DNA of 64,000 nucleotides, from assembly GCF_041395345.1 (NCBI RefSeq), contig NZ_JAWLAR010000001.1:124001-188000 (forward strand). Reading direction: 5' to 3'. Positions 33,809 through 41,593 of the stretch are shown here, one piece after another. Both the position numbers and the translations under genes were made by a program. The DNA comes from Dokdonella sp041395345. Lineage in GTDB: Bacteria > Pseudomonadota > Gammaproteobacteria > Xanthomonadales > Rhodanobacteraceae. Positions within the stretch are counted from its first letter, which is position 1; the number at the start of each line of letters is the position of its first letter. The notes below the pieces were generated by a model, which did no database searches, was not told where the DNA came from, and was given only the letters and a program-made list of their open reading frames with translations.

Positions 33809-34465
33809 ATGAAATTCGCCACGGTCATTGCACTCTTCCTCGCCTGCGCAACGGCGCCCGCCATGGCTGAAGTCAAGGAGGCTTCCGCCGATCATTTCCA
33901 TCTGGCCTTCACGGCCACGATTGCTGCGTCGCCCACCAAGGTCTATGCCTTGCTGCCGCACGTGGAAAAATGGTGGAGTGCCGAACACACCTGGTCCGGC
34001 GATGCCGCGCACCTGAGCCTCAAGCCCGAAGCCGGTGGCTGCTTCTGCGAGCGCTGGCAGGGCAACAGTGTCGAACACGGTCGAGTGATCATGGCATTGA
34101 AGGATCAGACCCTGCGCCTGGATTCGGCACTGGGTCCGTTGCAGGAATTCGCGCTCAAGGGAATTCTGGATTTCGGCCTGACCGAAATGGAAAACGGCGC
34201 GACCGAAATGCTGGTCGACTATCGCGTGAACGGATCAGACGCGAGTGGACTGGACCAGTTCGCACCCGCCGTCGACGAGGTTCTCGGCATGCAACTGGAG
34301 CGTTTGCTGCGCTACATCGACACCGGAAATCCGGAAGCGCCCGTCGTAGCTGAGCCGGAAGAAGCCCCGAGCAAGAAGGAGGCGCGCGCCGAGTTGATTG
34401 AAGAGTGGGCGGAAGAAGCGGCCAAGGAGATGCAGAAGCCTCCGAAGCCGAAAGAAAGGCCGTAG
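33809..34465 (+). CDS. Secreted SRPBCC-family protein
   Basis: A 218-residue protein with a signal peptide (residues 1-20, ending AMA). Residues 28-170 fold as an SRPBCC/START-like ligand cavity (FHLAFTATIAASPTKVYALLPHVEKWWSAEHTW, given in part; FCERWQGNSVEHGRVI; LDFGLTEMENGATEM). A charged Lys/Glu tail rich in Pro follows. Periplasmic ligand binding is inferred. It stands alone after phhA. Confidence 0.75.
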   Translation: MKFATVIALFLACATAPAMAEVKEASADHFHLAFTATIAASPTKVYALLPHVEKWWSAEHTWSGDAAHLSLKPEAGGCFCERWQGNSVEHGRVIMALKDQTLRLDSALGPLQEFALKGILDFGLTEMENGATEMLVDYRVNGSDASGLDQFAPAVDEVLGMQLERLLRYIDTGNPEAPVVAEPEEAPSKKEARAELIEEWAEEAAKEMQKPPKPKERP

Positions 34466-34535
34466 GCGTTACCGGGTACCGATGGGAATCCCCGGAACAC
34501 GGATCGAACCCTGCGTCGGTCATGCGATTGTCTGA

Positions 34536-34733
34536 AGGAGCCAGCTTCAGCTGCGATGCTTTTTGCGCCATTGCGAACAAGAGCGTCACGGCTGAAGCCA
34601 ACAACAAAGCGGCAACTCCTGACCCGTAACCGAATTCCGCGCCGCCGGACCGGCACTTCGCAAGAGGCCTCTTCTGCAACGATGCTCTTTCGCCATGTTG
34701 CTGCGAGGAGCATCGCCGCTGAAGTTGGCTCCT
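34536..34733. repeat. Inverted-repeat doublet, MITE-like extragenic element
   Basis: The ends are near-perfect inverted copies: 34536-34560 (AGGAGCCAGCTTCAGCTGCG then ATGCT) and the reverse complement of 34709-34733 (AGGAGCCAACTTCAGCGGCG then ATGCT), 23 of 25 bases alike. Within the 198 bases are further GGCTGAAGCC and GATGCTCTT words in both senses. Similar AGGAGC...CTTCAG repeats are widespread in Pseudomonas and Xanthomonas relatives. It ends four bases before the DUF885 stop codon. Confidence 0.75.
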
Positions 34734-34737
34734 ATAG

Positions 34738-36519
34738 TTATTCCTGCGCCACTTTTTCGTTCTTCGCCGCGGCCGCTGCCTTGCTGGTTGCGATGAACTG
34801 CTGGATCTGCTGATCCAGAACCGGCAGCGGTACCGAGCCCTGGGCAAGTACCGCATCGTGGAAAGCACGGATGTCGAAGTCCTCGCCCAGCGCCTCTTCG
34901 GCCTGCTTGCGCAAGGCGACGATGCGGATTTCGCCAAGCTTGTAACTCAGTGCCTGGGCCGGCCAGGAAATGTAGCGGTCGACTTCGGTCGTGACTTCGT
35001 GTTCGCTCAGCGCGGTGTGATTGCGAAGATAGGCCAGCGCCTGCTCGCGACTCCAGCCCTTGTGATGCACGCCCGTGTCGATGACAAGACGGCAAGCCCG
35101 CCACATCTCGTAGGTCAGACGGCCGAAGTTTTCGTAGGGCGTCGTATAGATGCCCATCTCGATGCCGAGCTTCTCCACATACAGGCCCCAGCCTTCTCCA
35201 TAGGCGGAGATGTAGCCATTGCGCCGGAACGCCGGTTGCCCGCTCTGCTCGTCGGCCAGCGACAACTGGAAGGAGTGACCGGGCGCAGACTCGTGCAGGG
35301 TGAGCGCCGGCAGGTTGTACAAGGGCCGCGAGGGGAGATCGTAGGTGTTCAGCCAGTAGGTGGTGGGTCCGCCGCGACCGGCAGTCCAGAACGGTGCAAT
35401 GTCTGCCGGAACCGGCTCGATGCTGAAACGTGCGCGCGGCAGCAGGCCGAAGAACTCGGCCAGCCTGGCGTCGACCTGCTTGGAGATCCATGCGGCTCGC
35501 ATGAGCAGTTCCTCGCCGGTCTTCGGATAGAACTGCGGATCGGTGCGCAGGAAAACCAGAAACTCCTCGAAGCTGCCCTCGAATCCCGCCTCCTGCATGG
35601 TTTCGAGCATCTCGGCCTGGATGCGCGCGACCTCATTGAGCCCGATCGTGTGGATCTGCTCGGGGTCGAGGTCAAGCGTGGTGTACTCGCGGATCTGCTG
35701 GCGGTACCAGGCCTTGCCGTTGGGCATCGCTTCGGCGGCCAGCGACTTGCGCGCCCTGGTCATGTACTCCTTGCGGAAGAACGCGAGCAGATTGGCATAG
35801 GCTGGAATGACCTGTTCGCGGATCGCGGCAAGAGCCTCGGCCTGCAGGCGTTCGCGTGTTGCCGCATCCATGCTCGTCGGCAGTTTCTTCAGCGGGCTGT
35901 AGAACTCGCTCTCGGACGGATCGCTCAGGTCGGCAATGGCCGCGATCGAGGCATCGCGCCCCGGCAGCACCGCACGCGGCACGCTGAAGCCGCGCTTGAG
36001 GCCTGCACGCATGTTGACAATCTGCTGCTCGAAGTAGCGCGAAATGTCCCTGAGCTGGGCGATGTAGTCTTCGGCCGCCGCGGCATCGCGCAGCGGCTTG
36101 CGGGTCAGGAAACCGAGATTCGACCAGAACGAGGAATCCGAGTTGAACGGCATCTGGTAGCTGCCGAAATCGATTTCGGCAATCAGATTCTCGATCTGCG
36201 GCCGGTACACGGCATAGTTGATGCGCTCGGCCGCCGACAGGTTCTCCACAGGCAGCGCGTCCAGTTCAACCAGCACCCCGCGCCACACGTGCAGGCGTTC
36301 GCGCCGGGCCGCAGCATCGACCTGGGGAAGCGACCTGACCCGCGTCTTGCCGTCCTTGTCTTCCTCGAGTCCAGGAAACTGCTGCTTGCGCCATTCCCAT
36401 TCCTTCTCGTAGATGGCCTTGAAGGTTTCATCGGCACCGGGGCGGGTGCCGGCCTGCGCAGTGACCGGGACCGGGCAGGTCAAAGCCGCTGCGAAAAGGA
36501 GTACTGAAAGAATTCTCAT
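34738..36519 (-). CDS. DUF885 family exported protein (putative metallopeptidase)
   Basis: A 593-residue exported protein with a signal peptide at residues 1-24. It belongs to DUF885, a family related to zinc carboxypeptidases. The key motif is LHESAPGHSFQL (HESxPGH, about residue 405), which would supply two metal-ligand His and the general-base Glu. The segment YGEGWGLYVEKLG downstream is also typical and may give the third ligand. The start at 36519 sets MRILSVLLFAA as signal sequence. Periplasmic peptidase activity is a family-based inference. Confidence 0.88.
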   Translation of the reverse strand: MRILSVLLFAAALTCPVPVTAQAGTRPGADETFKAIYEKEWEWRKQQFPGLEEDKDGKTRVRSLPQVDAAARRERLHVWRGVLVELDALPVENLSAAERINYAVYRPQIENLIAEIDFGSYQMPFNSDSSFWSNLGFLTRKPLRDAAAAEDYIAQLRDISRYFEQQIVNMRAGLKRGFSVPRAVLPGRDASIAAIADLSDPSESEFYSPLKKLPTSMDAATRERLQAEALAAIREQVIPAYANLLAFFRKEYMTRARKSLAAEAMPNGKAWYRQQIREYTTLDLDPEQIHTIGLNEVARIQAEMLETMQEAGFEGSFEEFLVFLRTDPQFYPKTGEELLMRAAWISKQVDARLAEFFGLLPRARFSIEPVPADIAPFWTAGRGGPTTYWLNTYDLPSRPLYNLPALTLHESAPGHSFQLSLADEQSGQPAFRRNGYISAYGEGWGLYVEKLGIEMGIYTTPYENFGRLTYEMWRACRLVIDTGVHHKGWSREQALAYLRNHTALSEHEVTTEVDRYISWPAQALSYKLGEIRIVALRKQAEEALGEDFDIRAFHDAVLAQGSVPLPVLDQQIQQFIATSKAAAAAKNEKVAQE

Positions 36520-36720
36520 TGCCTGATCCACGTTCTCATCCGCAGCATGATCGCACTGATGATCGTGGTTGCGCAGGTGGCATTCGACACTTCGGGCAGA
36601 TGTCGTCGTCGAATGGGCCTGGGGCGATGCCGTTCCAGTGGCGCAGACCGGTGTCGCTGACCGACCGGCTTTCACTGATGGAGGCGGCTTTCAGAAGGCC
36701 ATGACGCGGGTGCCACTCGA

Positions 36721-37422
36721 TCAGCGTTGCCCCGTATCCGTGATCGGGTCGGCACCGATTGCGCGCAAATAGGCATCGAAGCCATGCTCGGGACAGTCGG
36801 CAAAACGTTCGCTGCGAAGCTCAAGCGCGATGATGCGATCGGGGCGGAAGTTGCGGAAATCCTCGCGCATCCGGCACCAGGCGCCGAGCGTCCAGCTGCC
36901 TCCCCAGAACGCCAGGCACAAGGGTTCCACTTCGCGCGCGCTGGCTTTGCCCGCCTCGTCTCGGTAGTCGAGGCCGATCACCCTGCGCTGCTCGATGGCT
37001 TCGTTGAGCCGGTCGATCAATGGCGCCGACGTCTGCCATCCGCCGGGTGCGAATATGCGCGATCGCTGCGCACGCGCGCGTTGTTCGTCCGGCAGCACGG
37101 CTTCGATCTTGATCAGCGCCGAACGCGCGCCCGCGGCAAGGCGCGTCCCCGCGAACGCTCGTACGAAACGGGTACCGACAACCAGGGCTTCGAGTTCTTC
37201 TGCGTTGAACATCAGCGGGGGAATGTCTGATCCCTTGCGCAGCAGGTAACCGACCCCGGCTTCTCCCTCGATCGGCACGCCGGACAACTGGAGATCGGCG
37301 ATGTCGCGGTAGATCGTGCGGAGGGAGACGGCCAGCGTCTCGGCCAATTGCCGCGCGGGCAACGCCGTGCGTCGCCCGCGCAGGGAGTGGATGATCAGAA
37401 ACAGTCGGTCGGCCCGGCGCAT
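36721..37422 (-). CDS. YafY-type HTH/WYL-domain transcriptional regulator
   Basis: A 233-residue regulator. Residues 1-55 are the HTH_11/DeoR-like DNA-binding region (RRADRLFLIIHSLRGRR; VSLRTIYRDIADLQ), followed by GVGYLLRKG. Residues about 135-200 are a WYL domain, a sensor fold thought to bind nucleotides or other small ligands. WYL proteins regulate many unrelated genes; the target here is not evident because both flanking genes point the same way and belong to different families. Confidence 0.9.
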   Translation of the reverse strand: MRRADRLFLIIHSLRGRRTALPARQLAETLAVSLRTIYRDIADLQLSGVPIEGEAGVGYLLRKGSDIPPLMFNAEELEALVVGTRFVRAFAGTRLAAGARSALIKIEAVLPDEQRARAQRSRIFAPGGWQTSAPLIDRLNEAIEQRRVIGLDYRDEAGKASAREVEPLCLAFWGGSWTLGAWCRMREDFRNFRPDRIIALELRSERFADCPEHGFDAYLRAIGADPITDTGQR

Positions 37423-37544
37423 GTCGCCATCATCGCGCGTCGGCCGGACAACGCCAATCGGCCGGCAAGATCAGGCGCAAGCTGGAGCGGTACTGCCTCA
37501 AGGCCGATCCCGGTTGAGACCCCACCTTGCATCGGCACGTTCGT

Positions 37545-37564
37545 CCCCGGACCGGAGTCCGGGG
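37545..37564. repeat. GC-rich hairpin CCCCGGAC/GTCCGGGG
   Basis: An 8-base perfect stem (37545-37552 with 37557-37564) with a four-base loop, in the 294-base gap between two minus-strand genes. It is followed by a GGCTCCGAGCCCGTCGAAGGA word related to the dispersed CCTTCGAC motif. It may act as a terminator of the VOC gene but has no U-tract. No gene is supported in the gap. Confidence 0.5.
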
Positions 37565-37716
37565 CAGGCTCCGAGCCCGTCGAAGGATGAACGCGCGTTG
37601 CGGAACGGCAAAGGCGAACTTCCGCCCATGCTTGTGCAAGCTCACCCCGAAACGGAAGCTGGTCTTTCTTCCCGCCGAGTTCCTGTCATTCGTGTCGGTC
37701 TTCGGTCGGACTGCCT

Positions 37717-38091
37717 TTATTTGGCCGACCACAAACCGACCCGGTTGCCCTCGCTGTCGATGAACTGGGCGAAGTAGCCCATGTCCCCCGGCAGGGCGGT
37801 GCGTGGCACGATGGTGTCGCCGCCTTCCGCAACGGCTCGCTCAAGCACCGGCCGAAGATCAACGACACTTAGATAGATGACACAACCTTGCACGGAGGGT
37901 TCATTGTCCTCGGCATGGATCAGGGCGCCGCTGGTGTTGGGGCTTCCGCCATACGGAAATACCGCCATCTTCGACCCGCCCATCTCTTCGCGCTGCATCT
38001 TGACCTCCAGCACCTTCTCGTAGAAACGCTGGGCACGATCCAGATCGGTGGTGGAAATTTCGAACCAGGCGGGAACATTCGGATTCAACAT
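37717..38091 (-). CDS. VOC (glyoxalase-like) family protein
   Basis: A 124-residue protein from the ATG at 38091, preceded on its strand by GAAGGAAGC. The fold is a pair of VOC modules: VPAWFEISTTDLDRAQRFYEKVLEV at the N-terminus, GSPNTSGALI in the middle and FAQFIDSEGNRVGLWS at the end. It resembles the YP_YycE/glyoxalase-like group often near regulators. Substrate unknown. It differs clearly from the VOC protein at 13304. Confidence 0.87.
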   Translation of the reverse strand: MLNPNVPAWFEISTTDLDRAQRFYEKVLEVKMQREEMGGSKMAVFPYGGSPNTSGALIHAEDNEPSVQGCVIYLSVVDLRPVLERAVAEGGDTIVPRTALPGDMGYFAQFIDSEGNRVGLWSAK

Positions 38092-38264
38092 GCTTGCTTC
38101 CTTCGCTGACGTGCGCGACTGCACGCTGAGACGATAGGCGAGGCCTGCTGACAGCGTCCTGTCAGCAGGCTGGCGCATTCACGCTGGAGTCGCGACAATC
38201 CTCGCCCGCTCTTCGAGGCCGGGATGATGCGCCGCGACCCGAACATTGATGGCATCGCGCAGCC

Positions 38265-38834
38265 GTGATCAGTGCGGAGCGCGTGGCACGCATCGTGTCC
38301 ATTCTGGGCCACCCGATGCTGGTGATGCCGCTGGCGACATGGCTGGCGGTTCGCAGCCGCGATGCGACGGTCGCTGCCGGTGCCTCGGCCATCGGTGCCG
38401 TCCTGTTGCTCGGAAACCTCGTGCTGGTGTTCAGCGCCATTCAGGTGCGTCGCGGTCGCTGGCGCCACGTGGATGCCAGCAGCAGCCACGAGCGACGCGC
38501 ATTGAACCTGTTTCTGCTCTGCCTGTTCGCGGTGGCTGCGGCGGCGATATGGTTCGAGCAGGGTTTCTCGCCCCTGTTCCTGGCCCTGTTCCTGTCGGCC
38601 GCGATCATTCTTCTCGCGTTGCTGACATCACCGTTGTGGAAGCTGTCCCTGCATGTCGCCTTCATCGCCTTCGCCGCCTTCGTTCCGGGTTCGATCGGCG
38701 TCGGTGTCGGCATCGCCACATTCGGCACGGTCGTGGCCTGGTCACGCCTGAAACTGGGCCGCCACGCGCCAGCGGACCTGATCGCCGGATTGCTTGCCGG
38801 TGTCGCGGCTGGCATTGTCTTCCAGACAGGCTGA
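38265..38834 (+). CDS. PAP2-like membrane protein
   Basis: A 189-residue inner-membrane protein with six helices. The C-terminal SRLKLGRHAPADLIAGLLAG follows the third PAP2 phosphatase signature (SRxxxGxHxxxDxxxG), while the first signature (KxxxxxxRP) and the PSGH block are not clear; only a His in KLSLHVAF stands where the second would be. It may be a lipid phosphatase relative that has lost activity, or a distant active one. It precedes the 2OG oxygenase gene by 25 bases. Confidence 0.65.
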   Translation: MISAERVARIVSILGHPMLVMPLATWLAVRSRDATVAAGASAIGAVLLLGNLVLVFSAIQVRRGRWRHVDASSSHERRALNLFLLCLFAVAAAAIWFEQGFSPLFLALFLSAAIILLALLTSPLWKLSLHVAFIAFAAFVPGSIGVGVGIATFGTVVAWSRLKLGRHAPADLIAGLLAGVAAGIVFQTG

Positions 38835-38859
38835 GAACGGACTCAGCGGAGCGTCGGGC

Positions 38860-39579
38860 ATGGCGGACGATTTCATCGAGGTTTACACGGATGCCATCAG
38901 CGAGCGCGATAGCCGCGCGCTGATCCAGCAGTTCGAGTCCAGCGGCAAGGCCGTACGTGGGCAAACCGGCGGCGGCGTCAACACCCGACTGAAGGACAGC
39001 TGGGACATCTGCATCAGTGACTATCGCGAATGGACCGCGGCCTCCAACCTGCTCAACTCGGCGATGATGCGCGCACTGATGGCCTATGTGCGCAAGTATC
39101 CGCATACCACCATTGCGCCGTTGTCCCTGCAGATGCCGGATCCGCAGACCGGCGAGCTGACCACCCTCGATGCCGATGCGATCCGGAGCCTGCCCGACGA
39201 GCGACTGCAGCAGCTGCTGGTCAAGGTCTTCAGGCCGGGCACCATCAACATCCAGAAATACCTCGCCGACCAGGGCGGCTATCCGTACTGGCATTGCGAG
39301 CTCTATCCGAAAATCGGCGACCACAACGGCGATACGCTGCATCGCGTATTGCTGTGGTCGATCTATCTCAACGATGCCTTTGCCGCCGGCGAAACGGAGT
39401 TCCTGTACCAGCAACGCAAGATCGTGCCGCAAACCGGGTCACTGCTGATCGCTCCGGCCGGCTTCACCCATACCCACCGCGGCAACATGCCCAGGAGCGG
39501 CAACAAGTACATCGCGACCTCGTGGGTCCTGTTCCAGCGCGCGGAGCAGTTGTTCGCGGCGCCCGGCGCGAATCGCTGA
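38860..39579 (+). CDS. 2OG-Fe(II) oxygenase family protein
   Basis: A 239-residue protein of the 2-oxoglutarate/Fe(II) dioxygenase fold. The N-terminal DDFIEVYTDAIS and INIQKYLADQGGYPYWHCELYP lead to the facial triad: His and Glu in HCE (about 145-147, with Glu replacing the commoner Asp) and a distal His in the THTHRGN segment near 207. An Arg in that segment would bind 2-oxoglutarate. A prolyl- or amino-acid-hydroxylase-like role is possible; the substrate is unknown. Start is the ATG at 38860. Confidence 0.82.
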   Translation: MADDFIEVYTDAISERDSRALIQQFESSGKAVRGQTGGGVNTRLKDSWDICISDYREWTAASNLLNSAMMRALMAYVRKYPHTTIAPLSLQMPDPQTGELTTLDADAIRSLPDERLQQLLVKVFRPGTINIQKYLADQGGYPYWHCELYPKIGDHNGDTLHRVLLWSIYLNDAFAAGETEFLYQQRKIVPQTGSLLIAPAGFTHTHRGNMPRSGNKYIATSWVLFQRAEQLFAAPGANR

Positions 39580-39580
39580 G

Positions 39581-41131
39581 TCAGCCGCTGCCGGCCATGG
39601 CATCCAGTTCCCCGCGCACACTGCGCAGCAGCTGTTGCACGGATACCGGTTTCTGCACGAAGCGCATGTGCTCGAGCGGCGGCAAGCCCTCGCGATCAAT
39701 CGGCTTTTCGGGGTCGACGAGGAGGACAAGGGGGCCGGTGTAATCGAGATCGAGCAGGGCCGAAATGGTTTCGATGCCACTCATCAGGTTGAGGTCCGCG
39801 TCCATCACGACGATGTCGGGCGCACCGAGCGCGGCGATCTTTTGCAGCGCATGCGAGCCGCTGCCGGCAGTCGTCACTTCGTAGCCGTTCAATTCGAGAC
39901 TGTCGGAGAGCATGGTCTGCTTGCCGAGCCGCTCGACAACCACGAGGACTCTCTCGCCTCTGCCGCCAGGCACTTCTGCCAATTCGTCGTCGTCCGCGTC
40001 AGCCGACTCGAGCGGAAGATAGACCTCGAACGTGGTGCCCTGGCCCGGCTCGCTGAGCACGCGCAGGTAGCCGCGATGATTGGTCACGATGCGCTTGCAC
40101 GAGATCAGGCCGAGTCCGGTACCGCTCTCCTTGGTCGTGAAGAACGGCCGGAACAGACTGGCACGCACCTCCTCGTCCATGCCGATACCGGTATCGCTGA
40201 CGAGCAACTTGAGGTAGGCGCCCGGCGTCTGCAGTTCGCCTTCCTCGAAAAACGCTGCATCGATTTGTGCCGGTTCCGCGGACAGCACAAGGCGGCCGCC
40301 TTCGGGCATGGCCTGCATCGCGTTCAGGCACAGATTGAGCAGACACTGCTGCAATTCGGTCTGATTGCCCTCGATCGCTATGTCTTCTTCGGGATTCTCG
40401 AATTTGAGGTCGATGTTTTCCGGAACGCTGCCGCGCAGCAGCAGACCCAGCGCATCGAAGAGCGCTGCCAGCTGGACGCGCTCGACTTCGACGCGGGCTC
40501 CGCGCGCGAAGGAGAGCATCGAGGCAACCATCTGCAAGCCGCGGCGGGCGCAATCGCCGACGAGGGCGCCATGTTTGCGCAACTCCTCATCGGAGCTGTC
40601 GTTCAGTGCAGAGGCGGTCAGCAGCAGGGGTTGCAGGATGTTGCGCAAGTCATGACTGAGACCCCCGGCCAGCATCGCCAGACTCTCGAATCGTTGTGCG
40701 CGCATGAGCTCGCTTTCCGCGCGCGCGCGCGCCGAGGTTTCACGGGACTGTTCGACGGCCCGGCGCGCCGCCGAAGCGAGGCGAGCCAGGCGCTCCTTGA
40801 GCAGATAGTCGGTTGCGCCGCTCTTCAGCGCCTTGATCGCCGCATCTTCGCCGATCGTTCCCGAAACGAAGATGAAGGGCAGCAGTGAATCCTTCTCGCG
40901 CAGCAGCTCAAGCGCGCGGTAGCCGCTGAAGCCGGGCATGCTGAGGTCGGAAATGACAAGGTCGGCATCGAACTCTTCAAGCGCCGCCAGGAACCCTTTC
41001 TCGTCATCGACCAGGCGCGATTCGATGCTCATGCCATCCTCGCGCAACTGGTCGAGAATCAGTTCGGCATCGAGCGGTTCATCCTCGACCAGCAGAACGC
41101 GCAACGTCCCGCCATCATCCTTACTTGGCAT
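39581..41131 (-). CDS. REC-histidine kinase-REC hybrid protein
   Basis: A 516-residue cytosolic protein. Residues 8-125 are a receiver with phospho-acceptor Asp62 in VISDLSMPG and the conserved Lys in YLLKE. A dimerisation/phosphoacceptor helix has His160 in LAGGLSHDLRN. The HATPase domain spans about 245-375 (NLCLNAMQAMPEGG as N box, DTGIGM as G1, GTGLGL as G2). Residues 393-510 are a second receiver with VVMDADLN and QKPVS. No membrane segment. It is the last gene of a three-gene signalling operon, six bases after the single-receiver gene. Confidence 0.92.
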   Translation of the reverse strand: MPSKDDGGTLRVLLVEDEPLDAELILDQLREDGMSIESRLVDDEKGFLAALEEFDADLVISDLSMPGFSGYRALELLREKDSLLPFIFVSGTIGEDAAIKALKSGATDYLLKERLARLASAARRAVEQSRETSARARAESELMRAQRFESLAMLAGGLSHDLRNILQPLLLTASALNDSSDEELRKHGALVGDCARRGLQMVASMLSFARGARVEVERVQLAALFDALGLLLRGSVPENIDLKFENPEEDIAIEGNQTELQQCLLNLCLNAMQAMPEGGRLVLSAEPAQIDAAFFEEGELQTPGAYLKLLVSDTGIGMDEEVRASLFRPFFTTKESGTGLGLISCKRIVTNHRGYLRVLSEPGQGTTFEVYLPLESADADDDELAEVPGGRGERVLVVVERLGKQTMLSDSLELNGYEVTTAGSGSHALQKIAALGAPDIVVMDADLNLMSGIETISALLDLDYTGPLVLLVDPEKPIDREGLPPLEHMRFVQKPVSVQQLLRSVRGELDAMAGSG

Positions 41132-41137
41132 GCCTGT

Positions 41138-41593
41138 TCATTCCTGCTGCGGAAATTCGTTGAGAACAGCCCAGAATTGACCGAGTATCTGGACCGCGCT
41201 GAAGAACTGGCCGACATCGACGGGCTTGACGACGTAGGCATTGACGCCGAGATCCCAGCTTTCTATCAGATCGCTCTCTTCGCGGGACGAGGAGAGAATG
41301 ACCACGGGGACGCGCCTGAAATGCTCATCGGCCCGCATGCGCTTGAGCACCTCGAGACCGTCGATCCTGGGCATCTTGATATCGAGCAGCACAACGGCCG
41401 GATTGCCCTTGCCACGCCCTTCGTAGGTGCCTCGGCAATACAGGTAGTCGAGTGCTTCGACGCCGTCTTCGACGTGCACGACCGGATTGGCGAGCTTTGC
41501 CTCGCGCAGCGCATCGATGGCCATCTCGGCGTCCGCAGCACTGTCTTCGGCCAGCAGGATGGTATGTATTTCACGATTCATGCGTTGTTCCAT
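41138..41593 (-). CDS. Rcp1-like single-domain response regulator
   Basis: A 151-residue stand-alone receiver of the Rcp1/CheY-like type used by phytochrome-like kinases: ILLAEDSAADAEMAIDAL at the N-terminus, phospho-acceptor Asp71 in VVLLDIKMPRIDG, and the Lys in YVVKPVDV. It lacks an output domain, so it likely relays phosphate between the sensor kinase upstream and the hybrid downstream. Its start overlaps the end of the sensor kinase gene by 23 bases; an ATG at 41581 is an alternative. Confidence 0.93.
   Translation of the reverse strand: MEQRMNREIHTILLAEDSAADAEMAIDALREAKLANPVVHVEDGVEALDYLYCRGTYEGRGKGNPAVVLLDIKMPRIDGLEVLKRMRADEHFRRVPVVILSSSREESDLIESWDLGVNAYVVKPVDVGQFFSAVQILGQFWAVLNEFPQQE

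Noticed and set aside
34858..36507. Long open frame antisense to the DUF885 gene
   Set aside because: DUF885 motifs and a signal peptide are on the minus strand; the plus-strand frame is low-complexity Arg/Gln/Val-rich and has no ribosome site.
36520..36720. Possible small gene between DUF885 and the WYL regulator
   Set aside because: Short frames exist but lack ribosome sites and family resemblance; the gap more likely holds the promoter of the DUF885 gene.
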